From positions 18,286,900-18,350,899 of the forward strand of contig CM076648.1 in NCBI GenBank assembly GCA_038496675.1: a stretch of 64,000 bases of DNA. The letters are read 5' to 3'. Below the pieces are notes generated by a model. It worked only from the letters and a program-made list of their open reading frames with translations. It ran no database searches and had not been told where the DNA came from. Below are positions 14,054-27,600 of this stretch, piece after piece. The stretch comes from Rachycentron canadum. Lineage: Eukaryota > Chordata > Actinopteri > Carangiformes > Rachycentridae. Position 1 is the first letter of the stretch, and each line of letters begins with the position of its first letter. Position numbers and translations under genes: made by a program.

Positions 14054-14782
14054 GATGCTGCAAAGTAACCACTTACATGCCAGGAACAACAGGAACACTG
14101 ATATAAAGTCAACAATCTGAGCCTTTACCTGATTCCTCACTGCTACAGACTGATCATGAATTAGTGTAAAATACAAGACTTTCCTATCAATGTAGCCAGC
14201 TTTATAATGCATAAATACACATGTAGACAAACCAAACTTTATGGTTGGTACAGTGCTTTTGTTTTATTGACAGCAGCACAAACTGCACAGGTTAAAACAG
14301 GCACTGTGTGTGGTTTTACATATAATGTGGTACAAGTTTTATGAAGCGAAAAAGAATTGCTCATGTGGCATTAATGAACAACTGACCTTTTACTAAGTCC
14401 TGCCGCCCGTGCCTTTCATGCTTTTCTATCTTGCGAGGCACATATACAGTTTACAATAATGGTGGTAGATTTACCGTGAACATTTGTCGTCATTTTTTTG
14501 AAACATTTGTCGGTGAGGTCACACAGAAGGAGACAACGGCAGTTTCATCATTTGTCACCTGTCGTCTGTTTGTTTTGTCACCTGGACTGACACCAGCAAA
14601 CCTGTAGTTTGCTAACTAAGCTAACGTCGTTTAAAAACTCAATCTCAGACTGACTCTCTCTTTTCCCAGCAGGCTTGTGTTAAAACGAGACCCTCATCAA
14701 CAAGGTCTTGATTGTGCACTTGATTATAACTACATACATGATATTGTGCTGAAAGACTGTTGGTTACACTACATGTTCCAGG

Positions 14783-14788
14783 AATAAA
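14783..14788 (+). promoter_or_regulatory. adamts7: Candidate polyadenylation signal of adamts7
   Basis: An AATAAA hexamer lies about 730 bases after the stop codon. It is a plausible 3' end for the transcript, but AATAAA is common in AT-rich DNA, so this is only a candidate. Confidence 0.35.
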
Positions 14789-15551
14789 GTCAGTCACTCT
14801 CACCAGCTGATGATTAATGTTGTAGATGAGGAAATAAGGAAACAACATTGATCTGGTATTACAGAGTACACCTCATTAGCCTTAGTATTGAATACAAACA
14901 GGTTGTTTGTATGCTTTATGTTTGTGTTTTGATTTTCCAACAGTATGTTGGCTTAGTCAGTAGCGCGGTATGTCTTGGGTAATAGCTCAGGTGTTAGCCT
15001 AAGGTCTGATTTAATGCTACACATAGACAATGTTACCAACTCAGGTCACAGTCAGAGCACTGCTTTAACTTGGATCGGCATGAAAATCAACCATTAGTTA
15101 GGAATATTTAGTTGGTTCTTCTTTTCTTTTGGTTCTAGTTAAGCTTAAGACTCTGTCACATGACTCGCTAACAGCAAACAAGACTTAAAGATGAGGCAAA
15201 ACAGCCTGCAGCCAAAAGAGGGTCATTTTTAAATACTGGGTAGAAATTCTGCAGCTATGGCGCCACCTGCTGTTGTGATTTGCGCCACCGATTGGCTTCT
15301 TCTCGGCTCCAGTACTCATGGGCATATTATTATTTTTAGGTAGATTTGTCTGCCTCACTAAAATGTTAGACAAAACATGATTTCTCAGGAAGACAGATGA
15401 AGTGATTAAAACTGGCAGCCGTAACATAAACCTAGAGGGATATTACATTATTTGGGAGAGTCCTGTTTCTCTGTGGTGCAGATATTGTCTAAAGTTTAAT
15501 TTGAAATGTGGACACAGAATGGGAGGGAAACACTTCTGGTACCAGCAGCTC

Positions 15552-15588
15552 ATCTCTATTCACATGGCTTCAACATGTGAATAGAGAT
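15552..15588. repeat. 15-bp perfect inverted repeat, 7-nt loop
   Basis: Arms 15552-15566 and 15574-15588 are exact reverse complements around a 7-base loop. No neighbouring element explains it. Confidence 0.9.
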
Positions 15589-18478
15589 CCAAAGCTTGAA
15601 GGTTGTGGTTGCTAAGCTATGATTGCTTTTGGGGGTGAGGGTTTTAGCAAATGGTCAGTTGAAACATTGAATGTACTCAGCAGTTAATAAAAAGCCTTTT
15701 TTTTAGTATCAGTTGTATCAGCGTAAAATGTTATGTGAAAAAGTGGAGCTGCAGGAAATGCTTGGTGCTAGAGGCCCCACAGGCTCCAGACATTTTGGGT
15801 CAGGTATTGGCAGGCCCAGTGCCTTATCTACTTGAATACTGGACAATTTGATGTCATTATTTTTATTAACCATTTCTTTGAAATATGAGTCAAATTCAGA
15901 ATTTCAGAACAAATGTTTTTGAAGCATTTATGAAAGTGTTAAAACCGCCACTCTCATATCACGTTTATGTCTATTTGGACTAAGGAATTAGGGATATTCA
16001 GTATTTTGTACTTTTACATGTGGTTTTTAGTTGTTATCTTTTTGTGTTGGAGAAATCAGATTCCTCTCTTTAATTTTTTGTGCTCGTTTCTGCATTGAGA
16101 GTTATTAGCATTGACACATACTGTATGTGAGTCTTTTCAGCAGGAATTGAAAAGCAGCTCAGACATATCAGTGCAGTCTAGCCCGGGCAGTAGCAGAGCT
16201 ATCATATTCTCCTGTATTTCTTTATGTTATGTGGTGCCTGTTATTAAGGAAAGGAGTATCTGGGGAACAGAAAATGATCCATGTTGCGATTCTGTAAGAT
16301 ATAAAACATTTAGCAAAGGTGTGTCAAGGTTAAATTGCCCTTTGATACAGCTGTTGAAACAGTGCTGCAGCTATAAACAACATTTCTTTGCTGGACGATT
16401 GGGACGTTAACAAGGATCTGGAGTCATGCTGTAGATATAAGGGATCTGTTGAAAATAATCTAATCGCTGCAAAACCTCTTTGGTGAACTTTATGTCCTCA
16501 GGCAACTGTACACACAAACACCAGGAACCAAATTACAGTTGGATACATCTCAGATGGTTACATCTCACAGTTAGAAGTCATATGTTACAAGTGATTATTA
16601 GTTGATAATACAGAGTTGTAATTTACTTTTAATGAGTATTACAAGTAAATTAGAAATACCTTGTCCACATATATTATGCACATATATTATGTATATATGT
16701 AAAAACCTTTTATTTGACAGAAAACCAATGTGTTTTAAAGTTAAATAATGTTCAAATGCTGCCTTGTTCAGTTTGTTATCTCAAATGAAATGTACTCAGG
16801 ATTCAGCTGATTAAGCAACAAGACTCTCCCAATTTGGTTACTGTTGTCAGGCTTTTGATTCTTGTGGTAATGGTGTCAGATTTATTTCAAATTCAAATCA
16901 AAATGAATTTTTATAACAGGTTCTCAAGATCGAACAGAAGATGTTACTGGCAGATTTGATTTGAGTAATATGTGGATTATACTCTTACAGCTAAATCAAT
17001 ATTTCCTGCTGACCCTCTAAAAGCATCTTTGGTATACTTTTGATACCTATATAATAGCCTTCTTTGTGACTTTTTTACTCCGTACCCTTGCGAACCTTTA
17101 AAGATTTAAATTAAAATGTTGTCTTTTCATCTGTTATCTGGGACCAGGTTGTATCTTTAAAACAGATTTTGGTGGTCCCATGGATGTGTTGCATCTGCTC
17201 AGAAAGATAAGATACAATTCAACAAAGAGGAATAGTGGAGAAGAGTTTGTGGAAATGTTGGATTTAAATATTTGTTGTGCCCTGGGCGAATATTTAATCT
17301 TTCCAGACAAAAAGCAGACATCAGTAGCACCATGTAAATACTTTTTTGAAGCCTGCTTCTGCATAACAAGATGACATTACTATTTTACTCTTCGTTAAGT
17401 GAGTGAATCATGCACTACAATCACAGGTAGAGTTAAGATACATGATACCATGCTAACGCTACACTTTTCCTGTAAGAGAGACTTAGGCGAAAGCTTAAAG
17501 CCAAGCAGACGTCTGCATCTTCATCATCTACATGTAGAAGTTCACTTTTACAAAATAACACGTTTCATGAATGACAAATGAGTTTAGCAAATATATCTTA
17601 GGTAATTTCCCAAATCCAATAAAGACCAAGAGAAAATGACTACCCTTTGACACAGTACTTGTGTATGGGACCTGCTAATAGCCATTGTTGTGACCAAGGC
17701 TAATTAATGTAAGTTATAACCCACCAAGTGATGTAATGCGACCCATTCAGCTGGCATAGCAAAGGACTTTCCCCCTGAGAAGAAACTTGGCAGCAGATGC
17801 AGCAGATATTTAGATACAGTTGAATGTTCGGGAACACTGAAGAGGAGTGTTGTTCATTATACCTGTATTTTTCCATCTGCTGTGAATAAAAGACCTTTCT
17901 AATTCCATTTGCTCCAAAAAGACAAACAAATGAGCTGCCCATTCTGTATGTACACCCATTGCATTTAGAGATAATTTAGGAGACTCCAAAGCAGGAAACA
18001 CCTACTGTGAGGAGGTGTAATTGCTAAACTGACTAGACAATCAGGGGAGGGATGCAACAAAGGGTCAGTTAGTGTTTAAACTGCTGCATTCATTTCATTT
18101 ATGAACATATTCGCACACTGAAATATGCCTGATGTTTACTGCATGGACTGTAATAGCCTTTCACTGCAAATAAGAGGGTATATTATTTTTATTTTTCTCG
18201 ATTTAGTTAGTTGAAGTGGTTGTTTCTGTACTTTTTCTCTTTTGAAATATTCGTCCTTGTACATTTGATAATAATGTTGGTTTCCAAGCACAAAATCAGG
18301 ACTCAAGCCAATTGGTTTGTATGATGCTTACCTGCTTGTAGTATGTACAGTATTTCTCAAATAGTATTGCAGCTATAGTAGCTATTAAACTCATTTTTAT
18401 GACAGTTGTCTGACTACAATCTCTTAACAAAATTATTATTTAATGACCTGTTACTTATGCATTTATTAATCAGTGATA

Positions 18479-18482
18479 TGTA

Positions 18483-18530
<48 letters not shown>

Positions 18531-18538
18531 TACATACG

Positions 18539-18578
<40 letters not shown>

Positions 18579-18589
18579 TGAGATATATG
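18479..18589. repeat. Compound (TA)n/(CA)n microsatellite
   Basis: TA/TG dinucleotides lead into a long (TA)n, a short (CA)n around 18539-18550, then (TA)n again. It is simple-sequence DNA; the overlapping open frames are artefacts. Confidence 0.95.
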
Positions 18590-18848
18590 AGAGGTAGGCA
18601 TACAGAAGTACCTTCACAAGGTATAAAATTCAAACATTTTTGGTTAGGTTGAGGGTCAGGCTTAATAAAAGGTGTACTGAGAATTTAAACAAATTTTTTT
18701 AAATGTAATTTTTAGAATATGATTCCATCCAAGAAAAACATGTTAATCCATTTCATATAATGTTGGTTACAACAAAGAAGTGCTTCACTTCTGAATAAAT
18801 TGAAGTAAAGTAAATTGATGAAAAGAGTTGGAGGAAACAGATTTTGCA

Positions 18849-18854
18849 TTTAAT
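18849..18854 (-). promoter_or_regulatory. calml4: Candidate polyadenylation signal of calml4 (ATTAAA)
   Basis: The plus strand reads TTTAAT, which is ATTAAA on the minus strand, about 160 bases downstream of the calml4 stop codon. This is a plausible spacing for the common variant poly(A) signal. It is an inference only. Confidence 0.3.
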
Positions 18855-19011
18855 TAAATATTCATGAGGAAAAACTATTTTCAGTGTCAAAGGCTGCCAG
18901 TACAGAACTGGCCTTGTCAACATGTGGACTGAGTAAATTATGCGTTCTTTGTAAACTGTAGTCAGTATGTAAAGTTGATTCTCTACGATGGCTGTTTTTT
19001 AACTTGTAAAA

Positions 19012-22000
19012 TCAGTAATCAACAGCTGGCAGCGTCACCATCTGGGTGAACTCTTCATAGTTGATAGTCCCATTTGACTTGACGTTTGCCTCTTTGAAGA
19101 GCTCATCCACTAGAAAAAGAAGAAACAGAAAACAGCTTCAGAGGTGAACTTCATCACAGAGTGCTGCCTAAAAATGATTGTGTCCTAAAGTTACTCAGAG
19201 GTCAACGCCAGTAAATGACAGTTTACTGGTCTCAACTTGCTAAAAAAAGACTGAGTATGTCCACTTTTCCAGGAGTTAGAGAATCTTAAATGAGTGACCT
19301 TATATTTAGGGATTTCTACTCAATTAAAAAGCTCATCAGTGTTTCCAGTCTCACTAGAAACAGCTTTAGTGTTATTGCTTTTGATACTTTGTGGCTAAGC
19401 AAATCTACCATAGCATTTAAGTACAGTTTTGAGATGATTGCATTTTACTTGCATGCTTGGTTTTTATGTTGCTCTCAAAGGGAAGTATTGCACTTTATTT
19501 TCAGTACATGTATTTGATAGCTTTGATTAGTGACTACTCTGAACATTAAGAGTTTGGATAAAAATGTATGATCAGTGCATTTAATACACAATAATGAATT
19601 GTTAGAAATTGAACTACAAAACCATATATGAAGTAGTTATTTATTTAATCTTACTTAGCTACAATGGTAAAATGTTAATTAATTCATCAGAAACCTTAAT
19701 TGAACAATGTTATACAGCTCATTTTAATTTCCATTCACAAAGCTGTACTAGAGCGTTGGTGTCTCAGTTAGTCAACTTTCAACAACAAAAACAAAAAAAA
19801 GTCCCCTGAAACAGCCACAGTGGCTTACAGTCAGCAGCTATTGTCTCCTCCTTTAGTAAAGTGCCGTCAATATCTGCTTCAATGGTTTGGTAATTCAACA
19901 ACATGATGGATGTTTTCCCAGTTGGAAGCAGCTCAGTGTCTTTAAAATATAAACTGCTTTATAGACACAGCACTCACCACTGACAGCACTTCAAATTAAA
20001 TCTCTGTTGCGTTGAGGCCAGTAACTGCATGAATCACTTAGTTTGGGCTTTGAAACATAAATGTGATCAAAATGACTGAACTGAACGACTGAATGTTCCT
20101 GCAGGAGCTAATCCATCAAACTCTGCTTTAAAAATGCCAGACAGCTATTGTCATTCATTGTTCATTGTTCTCAGCAATGATAAAATGTCTAAAAAAATAC
20201 AATTAAATACAGTGTCCTTAAGTTTTAGTAAATATTAGAAAATTCTTTAAATATTGAAATGCTAAAACAAATAAATAAACATTTTGGGAGATCGGTTTAT
20301 CCACCTTTGTGCCAAAGGTAAATGAGAAGATCTATAACACTCTTCTATCTGTACTCTACATAAAATCCACTGTGAGCTAACTTAGCTTAGCATGAACACT
20401 GGAAATGGGGAAACAGCCAATTGCCAGGGACCTAATCCTGATTTCTGGCACATCCCTGCTCACCTGAAAACAGTTATTTGTCATTTTTACAAATAGAAAT
20501 GAAACAACCAATACAATGTGTAATTTTAGAGATGCCAGTTGGTGGATTTTTTTCCCCCACTTTTGGGCAGAGCCAAGCCAGTTGTGTCCCGCTGTTTCCA
20601 GTCCTGCTTCATAGGAGGACAGGAGATAGGAGCTGTTTTATGTTGGTAGGTTGTAGAACAGCAGAGAATTAGGCAACACTAGCAAATTGTAGTGGGTTTC
20701 AGAAAGCAGCTTATAAGAGCCACTGGATTGTTTCCTTAAAAAGGCTCACAGTACTATGGGAAGATACAGTGGGAGCTGTGACTCCCAAAAGGACTCCCAA
20801 AAGGAAAAGACTTTAGAGGGCTAAAAGAGATTGAGATTTTTGTCATTTTAGTTGGTTACAGTCTTATGTAATAATAACTAATAGGTTCATTCCAAAATCC
20901 CCCAAATCCCTAACCCCTCTTTACAAATATAATTTTTTTTTCACTGGATTTTCCCTGCTGTTAGAAACAATGAAAGATTCAACACATTGTATTTTGAACA
21001 AAGATATGACTTTGACATGTTAATATAAGGGTATTGTGAGGTGTTCACATCCATACTGGGTGAACAGTGTGGGACATGCAGCACTTTTCCTTTAAACTTT
21101 ACTTTACTTTTAATGTCAACACCTCATAGTTTCCTTTCAGATCCAATGTTCTCTACTACATTGTCAAATAAACTGTCCAAACACAGACTGCACTGTAACT
21201 TGGCCCACACATCCATCTGCTCCCTTTGGATTATATAGAACAATCCATAATAACATTTTATTGAAGGTACTGACCAAAAATGTTTTTGCTTTGGCTCAGT
21301 ATCAACACAGCGACTTCCTCCTTCCTTCCTCCTGTCTTTTTGTGTGAAACAGTCCATAAACATTGTAGCTTTCCCAATTGATGTTGCTATTGTGTTGGAA
21401 TAAGCTTTTACTTTACCTTCTTTGTCTGTGAGTTTCTCTCCTAACATGGTGAGTTTGGCCCGGAGTTCAGACGCCTGGATGTATCCTTTCTTTTGCTTGT
21501 CTGTCATCCTCAAGGCCTCCAGGATCTCTGTCTTGGGGTCCTCCTGTTGTATCTGTCTGTGCATCATTGTCAGGAACATGGAGAAGTCCAGCTCACCTGA
21601 CTTTTCTTAACATGAATGTAGCACAAAACACAAGTCTGTTCCACACAGGCATACAAATTGACAGACAAGAATTTTCTGACATTTAAGCTGTGCAGTAAAA
21701 TGGACTGAAGGTCAGAAACTGTCATTTTGAAAGGAATGTTGTAAAGCAAATTTATGATTTTGAGCTTCAACACATAAATGAAACAAACTTGATTTTTGCA
21801 AAGAAACAGGTTTCTTCAGTATTAATAATTTCTTCTAGAGCTTTGAACCAAAATTTTATAAAGACTAATAATAATGTATATCTCAAAAAATGCTTCATGT
21901 TAACTTACTTTGTGTGTTGCTATAAGCAAATACTTAGACTTTTAAAGAAAATTAAAAACACTTTTCTCAGCATGTATAGAATAGTGATGTGTATAAAACC

Positions 22001-22652
22001 ATGCATGACTCATTAGTTTAAATTTCTGTTTTACAACCTTAGGTGACCAGCCAATAAAATTTATTGCATGTTGTACTTTACCAATTTTGTGAACTTGCAG
22101 ATGTCTTTCAATTTCACCAAACGTGGGGCTTGTACCCAGGCAGCGCATAACTGTGATCAGATCTTTGGCATCAATCTTGCCCTTTTGCTTCTTGTCATAC
22201 AAGGAGAAGCACTCCTTGAATTCTTCATGGGAAATGGAGAAAACACTGATTTTTCAAAATAGTTTATCCATTATACAATGGCAGGTTAACTAGTATATAT
22301 ATATAATACACTGGCATTACTTCACAGGAACTCAAGACTGAACAAGGTCAGACTTTGATACTTATGTGCTTTTAAAACAGTTTTCATTTGTGTCACCACG
22401 TATGTACCAAGTTATTCATTAAGGGGCAACTATACATGAAAAAAAAAAAAAAAACAAGCAAAGAGCATTTCAAACATCAATAAATAAGTAGCTGGAAAAC
22501 AACGTATCTGCATGCAGCTTACCATTGATTTGAATTGGTGTGAAGAATTTAGCCTGAATGAAGTACGGTCAGTACGGTCAGTACAGAAATATAGCTGTGA
22601 AAAATACATGAAAAAAAGCTTCTTAATGGACTAAATTCCTTGTACTCACCAT
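19012..22652 (-). CDS. calml4: CALML4, calmodulin-like protein 4 (complete)
   Basis: Five coding exons on the minus strand: 22652-22650 (only the ATG, then GTGAGT), 22553-22523 (31 nt), 22222-22082, 21605-21417 and 19109-19012 (stop TGA). They total 462 nt and 153 residues, the usual size of the calmodulin-like form. Recognisable stretches are CFSLYDKKQKGKI, MRCLGTSP, GELDFSMFLTMMHRQIQQED, KKGYIQASELRAKL and a C-terminus ending LPAVDY. The fourth exon's acceptor was placed at 21605 because it restores the residues EKSGELDF seen in the family; an AG nine bases further on would delete three residues. EF-hand loops are degenerate compared with calmodulin. In mammals CALML4 is a light chain of myosin-7B in the intermicrovillar adhesion complex. 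It lies downstream of cln6 on the same strand. Confidence 0.93.
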
Positions 22653-24677
22653 ATTTTCAGTTCCTTTGTTTCCAGGAAGAAGAGAGTTGTCTGCGTCACT
22701 TGTGCCTCCACCTGTTTAAAGTCCACCACCTGAAAGACTCAACGTAATTTGATATGTGTTGCTGTGGTAACACAGATACCAGATCCACAGTGCTGCATCG
22801 TCCTTTCCCTTTGCACCCCGCAATAAAACGAATTGACCAATTATTTGTTACCCCCTGTATGATACTAGTGTTATATAATAAAAGGAAGTAGCTTGTAACC
22901 ATATAAATAGCAAGACTAATTTTAACTGTATGTGTAAAGACAGTAGATATAAAGCACATTCAGGGCCAAATAATAAAGCAAGAAGAATGTCAATTTGAAC
23001 ATTTTAATTAAGATAAACAGACATAAAATATAATCAGTGAGGGACAGCAACTTAACCCTAACTACAATGACCAATATTGTACAAAACATTAATGATGGCA
23101 ATTTTAGATTAAGAACAATAGAGGTCAACAAGTAAAAAATCAGCAAAGTAACAGCTTCAACTCAGTTAAACTCAGATTTCATAAAAACAATTTTGATTTG
23201 CATTCAATGCAGGTAATGTTAAAGCATCTGTACAGCAGATTTATTTGCGAATATGGTAAATTACTTAAACACATTTAATGCAGTAAAGAACGGTATATGT
23301 TGGGCTACGTTATAATTCAAATGTCAACTGTGTACAGTGGTACACATATAGAAACTACAGTTCACAGCTCTCAAGTCTAAATGAATGACAAAATGAATTT
23401 CACCAAATCAACAAATGTTGCACTCTATCAAAGTATGAAAAATTCATTTAAGTTTTCTCCACCACCACCAAATGTGGTTTCTTGCTGAGAGAAGATGGTG
23501 GTGGTGACAATGGCTGCTTGCTAAGACTTTCAGCCATCGTTTGCAAGACGAGAAGTTACACTCTTTGATCATTGCAAGTTCATCCTCCCATGTCAAATTG
23601 AGGACAAAATGGACACTGCAGTGACAGGCTGGAGCTTGCTGGTTAGCAAAAGAAAAAAAAAAAGTCAAGATAGCTGGTGCTTTCCACCACTGGTAATGGC
23701 TTTATGTGAGTAGATGAATGAAGTCTGATGCTGAACTTGAAACATCTTGACTTGTAAGTAAACAGCTGTGCTAATGTTCGCTATGTAGCAGTAACAAAAA
23801 CTTACTTTAAGCACCTTTAAATACCTGAGTTAATGTCTTTTGTTTTTCATGTTCAATTATAGCTTCAAAACAGGCCTCCATTTAAGATTCTGCTTTTCAG
23901 TCCTTCAAAACACATATACCAACTTGCCTTTCTTTATACCAGTATAATAATAACCATCAGACTTTGCTATGTTAATATTCTCTTTTATCTTATTTTTTTA
24001 TCTTTTGGCTTTTGATATCGAGGCTGATTTATCTTTTATGGAAAATTTGAAATCATTTAGATTTTTTGTAGACACAATTATTTCTGCTTTCATGCTGCTG
24101 TTCAGTTTATCGTGGTATGTAGCATCAGTCAGGGTATGAGCCATCTTGCTCTTCCTTTTTTTCCTTTTTTTTTGGAGGCCAGGGAGAAGTGAAGTCATCT
24201 GAACAACTTAACACTTTTTTTCTTCTGAATTGTAAAATATCACCCTCAAAGGATTCAGTAGGTGACTGGACTGGATTCTTTGATGAGGGTAAGCAAGATA
24301 AAAAATTTTAAGAATATACCATACATATTAAATATTCACCTTAGGTTTGTACATAAAAGGGTCAATTAAGCATAAGTCTTGGTGCAATGTATTGCTGCTC
24401 TCAGATCTCGTGCCACAAGATCCAAGCAGGTTTCACAGATACTGGTTGCAAGTGAGATGAATAGTTTCAATTCCAACTTTTTGAAGTCTGCGTACCAATT
24501 AAGGATCAGAAAGAACAGATTCCCCTTATATGACAGAATCCATCAGAACCGTGTGGCTGGTGGAACAATCTTCATCAATTGTCATTTTTGTCGAAGTGCA
24601 ATCACTGTCACAGTAAATCAGTCGGTTCATACAAACATATGTGGCATCTGATGTCAGATATCTGTTACAGGTGTAAG
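22653..24677. other. Spacer between cln6 stop and calml4 start
   Basis: About 2 kb on the shared strand must hold the cln6 3' UTR and the promoter and 5' UTR of calml4. I see no coding exon. Frames here, such as 23998-24198 and 22922-23146 (minus), show no family resemblance. Confidence 0.6.
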
Positions 24678-27600
24678 TCAGTGGTTATTCTTGATATGTA
24701 AGGTGTAGTAGGACCAGGGCTCTGGCACATAAATGAATCCGGGGTACTTGTTGCGTAGCACTGGGTCGTTCCACAGGTAGCCTACCCACAGTGCTACCAG
24801 GAGCACAGTAACACTGAAACTACAGAACAGGAACCGTCCATTGCTGTCTGGGCTGAGGCCTTTACACTGTTGATGTATCACCATGGCCACCATGGCAAGG
24901 AAGGTAAGGAGGAATAGTTCAGTGATTTGCCCTTCAGTGACCAAGTACCTTGAGTAAAGAAAAGGCAGGTGAATGGCACATTACAACTGCATTTCTTGTT
25001 GTAAACATGCTGTTGTGCAGTCTGTGTAAGCCCAACCACAACAGTATTGTATGAAGAAATCTGCTTTACAATGAAAACACTCACGCATTGCATTAGAAGG
25101 AAAATGTCAAATTGAAAGAGTCACTACTTTTCCAAAGAGTAAAATCACCAGTCATCATATTATTTTCGTTTTTGTGAAGTATAAAATGCAACCTTGTAAC
25201 TGGTTTTGTCAAAGTTTCATTTTTGTTATTATGTAAGACGAATGTAATCCCAAGGTGTTTCCATAAGCAACTGATAAAATAAGGAAATGCTATGTATTAT
25301 ACAATACCATTGTCATACTGCTTGCTACCACTGTCAGAAATAACCAAGTTTAACTGTAAAAAAAACAATTAACTGAATGTTTGCTGGCTTTTCATTCAGA
25401 TTTTAACATTACAATTGACTGAAAACTGTCAGTGGTTTAGCAGTAACTCTATAGGATCCATTATTATTGGAAATCTCATCAATCTTTTAATATCCACATA
25501 ATAATTCACGCATTAATCTCTTCATTCATGTAAACATTATCCTACATATTATGATAAACTATATCCAGTCTATTTACTTTGTTAATCCTGTAAATTGAAT
25601 ACAAGTGGTTTCTTCATATTTCTTTACAGATATCCTTCTTTCTTTAACTCTGAGTTTTGCTCTCTTTCTGTCTTTGGATTATAAAACTAAGTAGAAATCA
25701 TTACATATATAAGGCTTCTAAACTGTGCATTTACTAAAGACTACAGGCTTTTTCTTCCATTTTATTAAAATGCCTATCACGCCATGTATTCACAGAGAAA
25801 ATGCACAGGTATGAAAAGGCGACTGACCAATAGTAGAATGCGCTGGGTCCCAGCAACAGCCAACCAGAAACGGGCATCTTTTTCTTTTCCTCTGCCTCAG
25901 TGAAGCAGCCGGTGAAGTAGATGAACAAAATGATGAAGAAAGGAATATACCTAGCATAAAACAAGAGGCGGACATATAAACTGTGCTGCAGACTGTGGAC
26001 ACTGTGTGTGAGATTCAGTCATTTCTTTGTAAAAGGACAATGCAAAACGTATCTAAGAAGTGCACTATGTTTCATTAAACAAAATAAATGCCTCATCTTC
26101 TCTCAGCTCAAGGCCAGTTCAACACAATCTTTAAAACCCAGCAAGGCAACAACGGAGCCAAAAACATTGAAGAAAACCTCAGGGCTGAATGAGAAATAAT
26201 TCCCTTTCACGCTGAACATGCTTCTGGAGCTGGCCTCATGTATTCATAAATTAACTATATGATAAATATTAAAACCACAGCTCTACAAAATTTACTTACT
26301 TTTAATTTACTGACAGGTTTACTTTCAAATCATTTATCTATAACAAACAAAAAACTTCAATCAACAATTAAACAACTGTTCTATTTTAAGGCTAACATTG
26401 GAACAGTTACCTTTTATTACCTGTTGTACTGTAAAACAAAATTAACCAACGAGAGCATAAACGACATTAGTCAATTGATTGATCGACAGAAAAACCATGC
26501 AGCCACTGAGTCTGCAAAATGAGTAAATGTATTTTGATAACTTAATAAGAGTTCCGGTCGATTTTCTGATGCCACCCTCTTACATGACATATGAACTTGT
26601 CACTGTCAGTACTGAGAAGTTGTGATGTGTTATTCATAGAAAAAAGTAATAGTAAGTAATAATTAAAGAAAACAAACCCAACAATTGATTCAACTGTCTA
26701 AAAAAACTTAAATGAATAATAATACTCTCTGTAGTGTCCTGAGGCTCATTCATAGAGCCATGAGGAGCACAGGGACACAGAAATTACAGAGCCCCTTCAT
26801 TTTCAGTGTAGGGATTTTTAGAAGTGACTCAAACTTGGTCCCAGTGAGACCTGATACTTGCTTTTATACCAGTATCCTTGAAAACTAGAGAAAACTAAAG
26901 GCCAATGTAAATTAAATGAAAGCGAGGGAGAGGTAACCCCTTCTAACTGCTTATAATAACATTTCATTACCGTTTCACCATTTTCTTTTCAACAAACCAA
27001 ACTGTAAGAGAGTGTCTGATTCCCCCCATACTTTTCCAGCATATTATATGATTTATTTTTACCAATTAACATTCATCACTCTTCTCATTTTAAAATCTGT
27101 TTTGTATTTAAAGATATAGAATAGCCACAGATTTCAGCATACTGATAACTGGCTCCAGTGTTTATGGTCTCCATTGTTTATCTGAATCTACACTTCATAT
27201 GCTCTTTTATCAGTTTCTTCCATTCATGTGTTTTCAAAAGGTCAACAACAGATTTCAACAGAAAGACACATACCACATCAAATGTCCCAGCTGTTCATCA
27301 TAATAATACAGCAGCTCAAAAGAGTCAATCTGTGGAAAAAAGACAAAAAAATGTTGTGTTATTCCATAAACTTTTACTGCATTAACACGTCTATTTCAGA
27401 GGCAGTGTTTTTTTATTTCTGCATCGGTAGGTGAACACTGTGGTGCTGTCTTATGCAACAGTGCCACCTACTGTTAAAGTACCATTTACACTAGAGATAT
27501 GACTAGAAATCTCATCTATGTGTGGCACAAAAACTAAATGTGTGAAGACACAGATGTGACCATATACCCAGGTAGAATGTACAGAACAAATCTGAAAATT

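Larger units (their letters stand above)
14054..19011. other. Convergent intergenic interval between adamts7 and calml4
   Basis: About 5 kb holds the 3' UTR of adamts7 and spacer up to the stop codon of calml4. I find no exon-like reading frame with family resemblance. It contains an inverted repeat (15552-15588) and a compound TA/CA microsatellite (18479-18589). The rest is unremarkable AT-rich sequence. Confidence 0.7.

Noticed and set aside
21417..21596. Alternative acceptor for calml4 exon 4 nine bases downstream
   Set aside because: It would give HKIGELDF, three residues shorter than the family; the acceptor at 21605 gives HKIEKSGELDF, which fits.
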